A DNA stretch of 64,000 nucleotides from Distichodus sexfasciatus (lineage: Eukaryota; Chordata; Actinopteri; Characiformes; Distichodontidae). The notes under the pieces were generated by a model. The model was not told where the DNA came from, did not search any database, and saw only the letters and a list, made by a program, of their open reading frames with translations. The stretch spans positions 228,470 to 292,469 of the forward strand of contig JAVGVS010000393.1 in NCBI GenBank assembly GCA_032718565.1, in the 5' to 3' direction. Of this stretch, positions 51,830 through 61,680 are shown piece by piece; positions within the stretch are counted from its first letter, which is position 1, and every line of letters begins with the position of its first letter. Both the position numbers and the translations under genes were made by a program.

Positions 51830-52459
51830 TAAAAGTATGTAGAAGATATTGATTTCTATGATAGTGTTCAAAGTCCAGACCGCAATCTCAGTGATCACAG
51901 AAAATCAGATATGCGCTAAATATGATTTGGTAGTTGTGGGCATTTCAGATTAACATGTCACTCCAAAACACAAAATGAACACATTTAAGTTAGGACCTTT
52001 GTTGTATAAAATTTGGCAGTAAAAATTGTGTTGAAACTTTCCAGATAAAAAAACAGCAAAAATGAAATGAAACTGTAGTGCAGTATTGCCTTTCTTGAGT
52101 CCACACATCAGTCATGGTTGTAGAAATGAACAGATCGCTTAATTGGATTGGAAAGCACAGTATTTCATGCTCTCATGTTTTAAACATCCCTTGTTTGGTT
52201 TAAAAGCCACAGCCTGAGTTTTCAGACCAAGAGAATGCTGGTAGTGAAAACATGAAAAGTAACGGAGGGATTGTTGTAATGTCATCTCAGAAAATCCAAA
52301 TGCTGAATGTTGCTGTATGGTTTTGTTTGTCAAAAAAGGGACTGCTGTAACTTTGCCCATAAATGTTGCCAAGTTGAAGAGTTTCTTCCACGGTTATATT
52401 TAGAATGAAACATGCAACAAAATGATTATTATACACCACACCTTAATTGTGTAGCTATT
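51830..52459. other. No recognised feature
   Basis: AT-rich intergenic sequence without shared repeat or supported exon. Confidence 0.4.
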
Positions 52460-52463
52460 ATAT

Positions 52464-53111
52464 GTGACTCTGCACGGCAAAACCAGTCACTTGTTGCAAA
52501 TTCTCAAAATTGAGTTATCATGTGTCCATGAAAGGGCATAAATCAACCTTCAAAACGATACCTATATCAAATGAATCGGACGACATATGACTGAGATATC
52601 AACATTCAAAGGAGTCTGGTTTCTCCTGTCACTCCAAGTGAGAAATGGAGAAATCTGCCTTTGAAGTTGACTATCGCCGTAGCACTCACAGACGCTTGGT
52701 GCGGTCGCGGTTACGTTTGTGTTAACAGTAGCCTACGCTGCATTCACAGCCACACGGATATCCTACCTGCGTTAGGTTAACTGAACTTGAGAGACGAAGA
52801 TGTATTCTGGAGAAATATCTTCACGCTAGTGGACGAGTGGATTTACCGTAAATATTGAAGTAGAGCGGTCAAAACAGAAACTTTTAACATTCTGCTGGAA
52901 TTGAATTCCTCACCTCAAGAAAGTCACATTTTTAGGATGGAAAGGGGAAGTTTTTCAGCCAAATTTATTCACAACAGTACAGTATAGACCTTCCACTGTT
53001 TCAAAACACTAAAAGCAAAAAATCCAAAATTTTACCCCACGCAACATAAACGGTTGTTTTTCTTGGAAACCTCCGTTGCAACAAGCGACTGGTTTTGCCG
53101 TGCAGAGTCAC
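52464..53111 (-). mobile_element. GTGAC-ended MITE, copy 3 (648 bp), perfect ATAT duplication
   Basis: The ends are GTGACTCTGCACGGCAAAAC and GGTTTTGCCGTGCAGAGTCAC. The flanks are ATAT (52460-52463, 53112-53115). The body is the reverse complement of copy 1 and keeps the segment lost from copy 2 (GGAGAAATCTGCCTTTGAAG, GACGCTTGGTGCGGTCGCGG). It lies 1.7 kb from copy 2 in the opposite orientation. Confidence 0.88.
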
Positions 53112-53189
53112 ATATGTTGTGCCATGACGATCTCAAATGATAATTTCATTAATGATACATGACAAAAATTTTTTGCTTTTGTCCCCATT

Positions 53190-53518
53190 TATAATGATAC
53201 TTTAATCATTATAAATTTTATTAAAATGAAGGGAACAGAACCACTATTATTTTAACTAACCTTAAATCATTTAGTTATTTTTGAAGGTAAATGTGAGTCG
53301 TTCTTATCACGCGTTTCCTGCGTCTTCTAAACATAACAATGAAGTGAGTTTGCTGACGTATGGCTCAGTGTTTTGCAGGAAATGACAATGATTGGTCAAA
53401 AATTGTGCAAAAGTTGCAGTAATTGGTCGAAATTGCACGGTAGTAACGAATTCGCAGGGATTGGCTGATTTTGCATTAATAGTTACAATCGCAACATCGC
53501 GAAATCCTGGAGGGTCTG
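53190..53518. mobile_element. CAGTCCCTCC-ended DNA element, copy 3, without SINE piece
   Basis: It shares ATTAAAATGAAGGGAACAGA, TTAAATCATTTAGTTATTTT, GTTTCCTGCGTC and the right end CGAAATCCTGGAGGGTCTG with copies 1 and 2. The left end is truncated. It reads straight through (ACCACTATTATTTTAACTAA) where the others hold SINE-C sequence. Confidence 0.6.
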
Positions 53519-53543
53519 ATTAACCATTCTGTGTAGTGGTGGC

Positions 53544-54237
53544 CAGTGTTGGGCACGTACCTTTAAAAAAGTAATTAGTTACTAGTTACGTCTCACAAAT
53601 AGTAACTGAGTTAGTAACTGAGTTACATCATTATAAAAGTAACTAATTACCAGGCAAAGTAACTATTGCGTTACTTTAAAAAAATCTAATTTAATATAAC
53701 TATAAAATAAATATAAAACATTGTATTTTTGCCTTTCACCTCAGCAAGGGAAAAGTAGTGCTTATACTTCCAGTTTGCAAAAGCTACCTTTGAACTTGTT
53801 GGACTTGCCATCGTTGTGACTCCTGGATGTTGGTGTGTGCGACTGACCGTGTGTGTGCTTGTGTGTGAACACCCGCACTACTCTGCCTCTGATTGGCAAA
53901 CAATGAAAATTTACTCAATCTAAGCCAATCATCGCGTTCTCAGTTACACCACGTTTACAGACAGACCAATCATCATCACTGGTTATGTGTCCCGCCCCGG
54001 CCCCGAACACACACAAACACACACCCCCCAGAAAAAGAGAGGTCCTATGGCTGAGAGAGACGCTGCTCGCATGAAAACCGCTTCAGTGTTCTCAGTTATA
54101 GAAACGCGCATTTTATTGTCAGTAACGGTAACGGCGTTGTAACGGGGGAAACAGTAATTCGTTTGATTACTTGTTACTGAAAAAAGTATCGCCGTTAGTA
54201 ACGCCGTTTATTTATAGCGCCGTTATTCCCATCACTG
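53544..54237. mobile_element. Non-autonomous hAT element (694 bp) with 8-bp duplication
   Basis: The ends CAGTGTTGGGCACGTAC and CCGTTATTCCCATCACTG are inverted. Flanks GTGGTGGC and GTGGTGGT match at seven of eight bases. The subterminal sequence is packed with GTAACT/AGTTAC repeats. The insertion is at the head of a SINE-A (GTGGTGGTTTAGTGG resumes at 54238). No transposase. Confidence 0.85.
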
Positions 54238-54336
54238 GTGGTGGTTTAGTGGCAGGTCACTTGCCTACGGACTAATTCTGTCACACTGTAACACCTCTGT
54301 CCCAATCATTAGGAAACGGAAGAGCATCAGATAAAC
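54238..54336 (+). mobile_element. SINE-A remnant after the hAT insertion
   Basis: GTGGTGGTTTAGTGGCAGGT and CACTTGCCTACGG are the head; ATTAGGAAACGGAAGAGCAT, CAGATAAACG is a decayed tail. Confidence 0.55.
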
Positions 54337-54562
54337 GCGTTTGCGGCGAAACAGTGGCACTGTGTTGTCACCTCACAGCAAGAAGGTCATGGGTTCAATC
54401 TCCGGGTTGTGGTCTTTCTGTGTGGAGTTTTGTGTGCTCTTCCCATGTTCCCGTGGGTTCTCTATTGGTGCTCTGGTTTTCTTCATGGATGGGTCAAATG
54501 CAGATCTCACATTTCATTGTGCAGTGCTGTGTTCACAATCACAAATAATCACTCATTTAATT
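54337..54562 (+). mobile_element. Chimera: SINE-C 5' part joined to SINE-B 3' part
   Basis: 54337-54482 is SINE-C (CACCTCACAGCAAGAAGGTC, GGTCTTTCTGTGTGGAGTTT, TTGGTGCTCTGGTTTTC). From about 54484 it is SINE-B (CATGGATGGGTCAAATGCAG, TGTTCACAATCACAAATAAT). The switch is abrupt, with no tail between. Confidence 0.65.
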
Positions 54563-55899
54563 AAACGTAAATGTTAACTTTCCACTGAGATTTCTCTAGT
54601 GGAACTAGTGTGATCCCTTTCTCTAAAGTCTCTTGAACATTACATCGTGTGACTTTATCAATGCCTGTAATAGATTTGAAGTAAAAGCCACATTCGTGGA
54701 CTTATCTGGCCGTCTCCTGCATAAGGAAGCTACATCTGCTCTGTTGACCCTGCTTGACCCAAACTCCCTTCTATGCCCAGTCGCTTGAACCCAGGCCACT
54801 TGTGCAGGCCTACAAGCTACTTCAGCTATTTCTAGTTGGCTGAAGAAGCAGACTGGGTGCGATTGGGAAATCTGCCGCCTCAAACGTGTCAAGCTACCAG
54901 CTCCCATGTAAAGAATTGTTGCTAGATAAATTGTCTGTGTGTTGAGAGAGCCACAATCTCCCATCCTCACACTCTCTTCGTCTTGTTTCCGTTGTGGACG
55001 GTTGCACGTTAGACTTTCTCGTCGCCTGACAGCTTTTGACCTTGACGGTAATCTCACTATACAGGGCATGGGAGAGTTTTCCCATCAGTTCCCACAGCAT
55101 TATCTTCATTTTTTCTGTTCAGTGAAATTCCCCTTGCCCTTGTTAACAAGCGAAATCTTAATGGGCCCATGTGGAATCTTTAATGAAGAAATGCAAGGAC
55201 ATTTATGCAATTTAAAATGAGTCAGACAAATGTTCGCATTTCAAATGTGAGTCAGACAAATCCACAGAAGAGGGCTCAGGGCATCACTTCTTGTATCTGT
55301 AAGACTGTGTGAGTCATCTCTGTAATTAGCAGTACGTTTAGGTGAAATGGTAAAAATGTGGGGGGTGTAATGCTTAGTTTTTGGTCTGTGATGAGACTAT
55401 ACAGAGTTTAATGCCTTGTGACTGCAGCAATACAGTATAATACACGTAACTACAGGTGAATCACATGAGAAAATTATAGACTTCACCTCTATGTAATCTT
55501 CCACAAAACTAGCTGCAAACATCAACCACAAAACCTAACTTTTGATTTGTTGCAGCCTGAGGCTTTTAGACCAACAGTCTTAAAGCATTACATAAAGATG
55601 TTGATCTTTTTAGGCAGGTTTTATTTCAATAGTTTCCCTTTATCTTAGAAACTGACCTGACAGCTGAAGAAAGATGGCGGTTGGTGGTGTGAAAACAGGA
55701 GTGTAAAGTGAGGTCTGGGATGTCTGTTGACCAGCTGCTAACATGGAAATGTACAGAGTAGGCAGTGATACACTGAGTTTCTCTCTTTCTCACAATCCCA
55801 GTTGCTGATTACTGAGCACCTCTGAACTTTCTAGTGTAGTCTATACTCATTTACAGTTACAGTCATTTACTCATTTTTGCCTAAAAACACAAAAAATAT
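54563..55899. other. Repeat-free block, no gene supported
   Basis: A 148-codon minus-strand frame (55069-54623) is the longest outside the LINE but has no domain. The stretch 55060-55260 (CTTGCCCTTGTTAACAAGCG, TTAATGGGCCCATGTGG) looks like conserved non-coding sequence and holds a short direct repeat of ATGTGAGTCAGACAAAT type at about 55218-55262. Positions 55300-55899 are AT-rich. Confidence 0.35.
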
Positions 55900-56012
55900 T
55901 CCCAACTTAATCCCAACTGGAGTCGCGAGGAGACAGGAGCCTATCCCCGCAACTACGGGCGCAAGGCAGGGACAAACCCTGGGCAGGCGCCAACACACCA
56001 CAGGGCAACACA
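55900..56012 (-). mobile_element. SINE-C 3' fragment
   Basis: The minus strand reads GTGTTGGCGCCTGCCCAGGG, TTTGTCCCTGCCTTGCGCCC, GGATAGGCTCCTGTCTCC. Only the 3' third remains. Confidence 0.75.
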
Positions 56013-56593
56013 AAAAATATTTTAAAGGAAAATATTGTACTTTAAGATTCAAAATTGGTCTTTCAAGTTATTTTGATTCCATGACCTGAGGTACCAAAAA
56101 TTATCTTTAAAGCTGTTACTGATTGACAATATGTAGATATTTATGAGTATATTTTTTAGCGCACAGCCACAAATGGTCTCACTCAATTAACTTTAAAATC
56201 ATCGTATTAAGCCATTCTTTTTTAAGAAATATGAATGTGGCCAGGGCGGCACAGTGGTGCAGTGGTTAATGCTGCCGCCTCACGGCAAGAAGGTCCTGGG
56301 TCCGATCCCCAGGTCTGTGCATGCTCCCTCCATATTGGCTTGGGTTTTCTCCGGGGGATCCGGTTTCCTCCCGCAGTCCAAAAGCATGCGATATACACTA
56401 CCAGTCAAAAGTTTGGACACACATTCCCATTCAATGTTTTTTCTTTATATTCACTACTATTTACCTTGTAGATTCTCACTAAAGGCATCAAAACTATGAA
56501 TGAACTGTGTAAGGGTTATTTGACCAAGAAGGAGAGTGATGGAGTGCTGCGCCAGATGGCCTGGCCTCCACAGTCACCTGACCAAACCCAATT

Positions 56594-56791
56594 GTGATGG
56601 TTCGGCATGAGATGGACCACAGAGTGAAGGCAAAAGGGCCAACAAGTGCTCAGCATCTCTGGGAACTCCTTCAAGACTGTTGGAAAACCATTTTAGGTGA
56701 CTACCTCATGAAGCTCATCCAGAGAATGCGAAGAGTGTACAAAGCAGTGATCAAAGCAAAGGGTGGTTATTTTCAAGAATCTAAGATATAA
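56594..56791 (+). pseudogene. Tc1 transposase C-terminal remnant
   Basis: 65 codons with KAKGPTSAQHLWELLQDCWK and MKLIQRMRRVYKAVIKAKGG. The first catalytic aspartates and the paired DNA-binding domain are absent, so it has no transposase activity. The frame stayed open, as the copy is probably young. Confidence 0.85.
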
Positions 56792-56841
56792 AACATGTTT
56801 TGGGTTATTACACACTTTTTGTTTACTACATAATTCCATAT

Positions 56842-57080
56842 GTGACGCGATCTGCCGTTATGAGTCAGAAGTCGGCGTTCTATTTATTTAGATACGGGAC
56901 GAAAAACATCACAAAAATAGCGATTTTTTCTTTTTGGAGACCAGATTAATTTTGAAGACCTTTTCTTTCATATAAGACCAAAAGAGAAAAATCTATATTT
57001 TTGATGTTTGTCAACGTAATCGGCCCGTATCTAAATAAATAGAACGCCAACTTCCGACTCATTACGGCAGATCGGGTCAC
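56842..57080. mobile_element. GTGAC-ended palindromic MITE (239 bp) nested in the Tc1
   Basis: The arms are about 60 bases: GTGACGCGATCTGCCGTTAT at the left; its complement ATTACGGCAGATCGGGTCAC at the right, both with TCTATTTATTTAGATACGGG. The flanks are ATAT (56838-56841, 57081-57084). The uninterrupted Tc1 at 60-85 reads CACATATGGAATT on the plus strand, so the empty site is known. Confidence 0.9.
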
Positions 57081-57330
57081 ATATGTGTTCATTCATAGTG
57101 CCTTCAGTGAGAATCTACAGTGCAAATAGTCATGATAATAAAGAATAAAACATGGAATGGGAAGGTGTGTCCAAACTTTTGACTGGTAGTGTAGGTTGAT
57201 TGGTCAATCTAAATTGGCCCTGTAAGGTGTGAATGAGAGTGTGAGTGTGTGTGACCTGCAGTGTGTTGGCGCCTGCCCAGGGTTGGTCCATTTGGGATTA
57301 AGCGGTTTGGAAAATGAATGAATGAATGTG

Positions 57331-58306
57331 GCCAAATGCATCTTTCACAACACTAACCTGACATTTATTTGCAACACTTCATTTGAATAGTTTCCCTTTG
57401 AACTCAGGGTCACGGTGATGTTGACGCAAGATATAAGATCACAGAGACTTACTTAAAGTATTTACAAGAGAGATATAATTCTCTTCATCTGCTTTTGCCT
57501 TTTCCCCCTAAGAGTTCCATACATGCAAGTAAGACCATCAGCCTTGAATCAGTGTGTCAAATGTTCTGCCTAATCTGCTTTATTCTTGTATACTCTCTGA
57601 TCCAGAGGCGAATGCACTGACCTAAACGAGAGCTTGGATAACACCTTCCAACATCTGCAGCGCAGCTATGCAGGAATAAAGTTAAAGACAGTCACTGGGG
57701 ACCGAGCGGGAGAGTTCTCATGCTCCGTGTGTGTTTTCTGCTCAAAAGTGTATTTACAGTAAGCGAACTGTGTAAAGCATGTGGCTGCCATTATCACCAG
57801 TCTCCCCTCTGGTCAGGAGAAGGTGTGGGCCAGTGCAGGATCGCTGGCAACCAGAAACGCACTCACACTTCTGCAGTGTGCACAGGCCTGAAGAGACAAG
57901 AATCCCTCCGAGATTGTACTGTAACATCACAAAAATCTACTCAAACGACCAGCTGTGTAGTGAGTGGATTTAATGTTATGCTCAGATTTTGAATGAAGAG
58001 TCATTTTTTTCTGTTTGCTTCTTTTATTGGTTTGCTTTGTATTCTTCATAATCATACAAAAATGCAACACACTCATTAGACCACTATCATTCATCTAAAT
58101 CTGTAACTGCCTGTAACTCACACACTATCATTATCTTGTGTTTGTTACACTCTTACCAAATATGGCTATTTATTTTATCCTCAGGCTGATCATTTCCAGT
58201 AATACTGATGCTCAATGCATTTTTATAATTCCAAATTGAAAAGCAAAAACAGTATTAATTTATCAAAAAATTTATTTCATTAATGAAAAATAAGGTTAGT
58301 GCCAAG
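57331..58306. other. No gene; contains one arm of a local duplication
   Basis: 58040-58215 (AATCATACAAAAATGCAACA, TTATCTTGTGTTTGTTACAC, CTCAGGCTGATCATTTCCA) resembles 60985-61210. An AT-rich end follows. No exon supported. Confidence 0.4.
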
Positions 58307-58393
58307 CAGGGGTGGAAGTAACGAATTACAAATACTCATGTTACTGTCATTAAGTAGATTTTTTGGGTACTCCTAAGGAAATACTGTACCACA

Positions 58394-58696
58394 ATGAAGC
58401 CACTGGTGAAAGCTTCAAACATCCTCCAGTCTGAGTCCACTTCCTTCATGGGATGGCTGCTGCCAGTAATCCAACAACTACTGTCCAAACTTAGCAGGCT
58501 GGAGACATCAAGCAAGACATGCGTGCCACTCATCAGAGCCCTGCAAAATGGCCTTCAAAAGCGTTTTGGACCAATGATGGAGGATCCAGAGTTGGCTGCA
58601 GCTGCAGTCCTCTTACCCAAGTTCAAGACTTCCTGGACTGACAGAGCAGATGTAATAGAGGCTGGTAAGGCCATATTTTTTCAAGAATTCATATGA
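58394..58696 (+). pseudogene. hAT transposase fragment, central region
   Basis: About 90 residues (KPLVKASNILQSESTSFMGW ... AAAAVLLPKFKTSW) resemble the part of hAT transposases just before the dimerisation domain. The frame then runs into an intron-like or deleted stretch. The ATG at 58394 is internal to the original protein. Confidence 0.7.
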
Positions 58697-58914
58697 TCCC
58701 ATTTTTGTGTATTGTTACATTTGAACACATGTTTAAGTGAGTATACTTAATAACATCTCAGTCATGGCTCACCTAATACATTGTCAGTTATTGATGGTCT
58801 GTCCTTAATACCAAACAATCCTTTTTGAGAATTCGCTGATTTAAGTTTGTGTGTTCAGGAATATTCGCTGAAATTTACATAACAAAATTGTGTTATCTGC
58901 TTGCAATTATAGCC

Positions 58915-59257
58915 TTGACAACATCTTGAAATGACAGAGCATGAGAGTGAGGATCAGCAAAGAGTCATCTGATGGAGATGTAGATTCTTCTCCAGACCAA
59001 TCTCCAGAAGGCTGAAGTGCAGTTGAGCTTGATGGGTTTCTTGCTCGTGCCACAGACACCATGGAGCTGCTGCACTCTTTCTCAGCCATTAAGAACCTCT
59101 CTTTTAAGCTGAACACAGCTCTGCCTGCATCTGCTGCATGTGAATGACTTTTTAGCTGTGCTGGTCTACTCTTCACAGCCAAACGAAGCCGGATAGACTC
59201 TGTTAATTTAGAAAACCAGCTCTTGCTGAAACTGAACAAAAGGTTCAGAAAGTGAAG
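58915..59257 (+). pseudogene. hAT transposase C-terminal dimerisation domain, broken
   Basis: Translated segments include SAIKNLSFKLNTALPASAAC, a stop (TGA, about 59142) where family members have Glu-Arg, then LFSCAGLLFTAKRSRIDSVN and LENQLLLKLN. This is the hATC signature (SAA.E.LFS.AG). Premature stops and shifts make it non-functional. Confidence 0.78.
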
Positions 59258-59699
59258 TGTGACAGAAATGCTATTATGTCTAAGAGTTTAAGACACTTAC
59301 CTACCTGTTGTTCGCAGTGTATTGGGAAAAATTTAAACTGTTCTATGCATGTTCAAAAACATTTTTGTCATTGTTTTAACAAACAAAATTCCTGCTTTAT
59401 ATCTACATTTATTTACAAAACAAATTGCCTTTCTATACCTTGTTCATCTGAGAAATGTGCTTTGAACGTAGATATTTTATACTGGTGAATCGAATCGAAT
59501 GTCTGCTATTGACGACGCAATAAAACATCCATCGGTTAAAAAGTAATTAATACTCTGAGTAGCTTTTGAGAAGAGTACTTTGTACTTTTACTCAAGTATT
59601 TTTTTAACACCAGTACTTTTCCTTGTAATTGAGTACATTTTAACCAATGTAACAGTACTTGTACTTGAGTACAAATTTTCAGTACTCTTTCCACCTCTG

Positions 59700-61278
59700 T
59701 TGCCAAGAGACTTCATACCATCAATTTGAAGTTAAAGGCCCATTAAGGTCAAAATAATATCGACTCTAAGTTCCTCATACAAAAGAAACAGTTACTATTC
59801 AGTCATTATTCAGCGAATATAAACGTGTGGTGAAGTAAAAGTCAAAGTGGTGAAAATACAGGCAGTACTTTCTGCATTCGGATGGTGTCGGCTCAAAGCA
59901 CTGAAGAACCCTCCACTACTACAGAGCCCTGACCCAGCGACTGTAAAACACATACATGCACTGTTAAAAAAAGATCACTCTAAAGCCATGCAAGTTAAAC
60001 TATTTAAAATTTTCCATTGTTGTTCCTTGGCAAAATACGTTTAACTGGAAGGGAGGAAGTCAGTGACAGGATAGTGAGCACAATCTGGGCTAATACAGAA
60101 TACAACACGGGATAATGGCGGGAAAATGTTTAAGCAGGAGGACAGCGGGGGAAAAGCTAAAATGACAGAGGTTTTATCATGCATTACACCACTGCTATAA
60201 TTCACATCTGAGTTAGCTCATACGGATTAGCTGTGTGTTCTCATGCACTCGCTAATCATTGGAGTTCTTTACAACAGGTTAAACATGCACATGTATTACA
60301 GTTTATGACAACACAAAATAGGTAAACTTACACTTGGTGGTTCAACGGCAGCCGCCGGCAGTGAGGGAATGGAGATATTAGAAGTCACTTCAGACTTAGC
60401 ATATGACATGTATAACTCTAATAACGCTAATAATGAAAGCAGTGGGATCCCTTGTGGAGATCATGCTTGGTTTTAGAGACATAATGCTGACTCTTCTACT
60501 CTATAATTCACTCTTTGCAGTATTTATTTGCTTGAGGAATAAAAGCACGAAATGTATTGCGCATGTTGGCTGCATAACCCTTAGTTGCAGCAAAAAAGTC
60601 CTTGTTCCAGTGGTTCTTTTTGCATCTAGCATCTAGCCAATGAATGAAACCACAGGTTTTTTTGTGGTAAATGCAAGGCAGGCTGGTTAAAGTTGTCACA
60701 ATGACAACTTAATTTGTTTCACCGCCAGACAGTAAGATGTGCTGTGTGTGTCGCCTGTGCCACCGCTGAGGGGGACGTGTTTACGAGGGAAGAACTGAGC
60801 ATCGGTGGAGGCATCAGAAAAAACACTCTTTGTGGTGGGAACATTCAATGCACTGTGAAGTTTTTAACTGTAAGACTGTTTAAACACTACTTTGGCGGGC
60901 TTCCAGAAAACAGCTGCAAATGACTGACCTAATTGCACACTAAATTTGTAACCACTGTGTGTATGGATTTTATGTAGTGATTTAAATCATACAAAAACAC
61001 AAGACTAATTAGACCGCAAACATTCATCTGAATGTGCAACCGTAAGAATGTGTTGATTTGTGTGCTCCTGATTTATTTTCCTGTGCGGAAGCAGAGTCAG
61101 TAATTGACCAGTTCTAAAATAATTGGCCTCACACACTACAATTATCTTGCATTTGTCACCGAACATGGCCATTTCTTTCATGCTCAGGCTGATTATTTCC
61201 ATGTTGCATGACATAGGCTATGTGTGATAAAAACATCACACTGTTTCCGTTTTCTTTTATTTGATTATTGATCATGTA
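59700..61278. other. No gene; second arm of the local duplication at 60985-61212
   Basis: Non-repetitive apart from the segment paired with 58040-58215. Open frames up to 77 codons show no domain. A cluster of GC-rich bases lies near 60345 (CGGCAGCCGCCGGCAGTGAG). Confidence 0.4.
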
Positions 61279-61281
61279 GAT

Positions 61282-61425
61282 GGGCAGCAGTGGTGGCTCA
61301 GTGGTTAGCGCTGCCGCCTCACAGCAAGAAGGTCCTGGCTTCAAGCCCGGGGTCGGCCATGGGGCCTTTCTGTGTGGAGTTTCCATGCTCTCCCCATGTT
61401 CGTGTGAGTTTCCTCTGGGTGCTCC
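61282..61425 (+). mobile_element. SINE-C 5' half (+), head-to-head with the next copy
   Basis: GCAGTGGTGGCTCAGTGGTT, GCCGCCTCACAGCAAGAAGG, TTTCTGTGTGGAGTTTCCAT and GGGTGCTCCG. It stops abruptly at about 61425. Confidence 0.82.
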
Positions 61426-61439
61426 GTAACAATTACTGA

Positions 61440-61680
61440 AGCGCTTTTTCCCTCTCTGGGTCATGGGGACCAGAGTCAATCCCAGAACCACGGATGCGAG
61501 GCGGATACCCTGGGCAGGTGCCAACACACTGCAGGGTACACTCACAGTCACATCTATGAGACAACTTAAAGCCAAGCATGCTTTTGGACTGTGGGAGGAA
61601 CCCACAAAAACAGACCGATCTGGGATCAAACCCAAGACCTTCTTGCTGTACGGCCAGACAGTGCTGACCTCCGTTGCCAT
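61440..61680 (-). mobile_element. SINE-C (-), partial
   Basis: The minus strand has the B box GGGTTTGATCCCAG, CCACAGTCCAAAAGCATGCT, GTGTTGGCACCTGCCCAGGG, ATTGACTCTGGTCCCCATGA, GGAAAAAGCGCTTC. Together with the plus copy it forms an inverted pair that meets tail to tail near 61430. Confidence 0.78.

Larger units (their letters stand above)
56396..57191 (+). mobile_element. Internally deleted Tc1/mariner element, both ends present
   Basis: The inverted ends are CACTACCAGTCAAAAGTTTG and CAAACTTTTGACTGGTAGTG, with TA duplicated at 56394-56395 and 57192-57193. It encodes only the transposase C-terminus: 56594-56788, ending KAKGGYFQESKI and a stop. The preceding catalytic part is deleted exactly as in the copy at 1-740. 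A GTGAC palindrome is inserted at 56842-57080. Confidence 0.9.
56246..57330 (+). mobile_element. SINE-C, split by the Tc1 element
   Basis: The left part 56246-56395 is the head GGGCGGCACAGTGGTGCAGT, GCCGCCTCACGGCAAGAAGG and CCCGCAGTCCAAAAGCATGC. The right part 57192-57330 is TAGGTTGATTGGTCAATCTA, GTGTTGGCGCCTGCCCAGGG and GAATGAATGAATG. Joined, they form one copy. The Tc1 lies between with TA on both sides. Confidence 0.87.
58307..59699 (+). mobile_element. hAT element (1.39 kb) with degraded transposase
   Basis: The ends CAGGGGTGGAAGTAACGAAT and CTCTTTCCACCTCTG are inverted. Flanks GTGCCAAG (58299-58306) and TTGCCAAG (59700-59707) match at seven of eight bases. Subterminal AGTACTTTGTACTTTTACTC-type repeats are at the right. 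The transposase is represented by two damaged C-terminal segments. The BED-type zinc finger and the catalytic core upstream are missing. Confidence 0.88.

Noticed and set aside
54623..55069. 148-codon open frame on the minus strand
   Set aside because: No recognisable domain, composition like the surrounding non-coding DNA, and other frames of the same stretch are also open. Chance is the simpler explanation.
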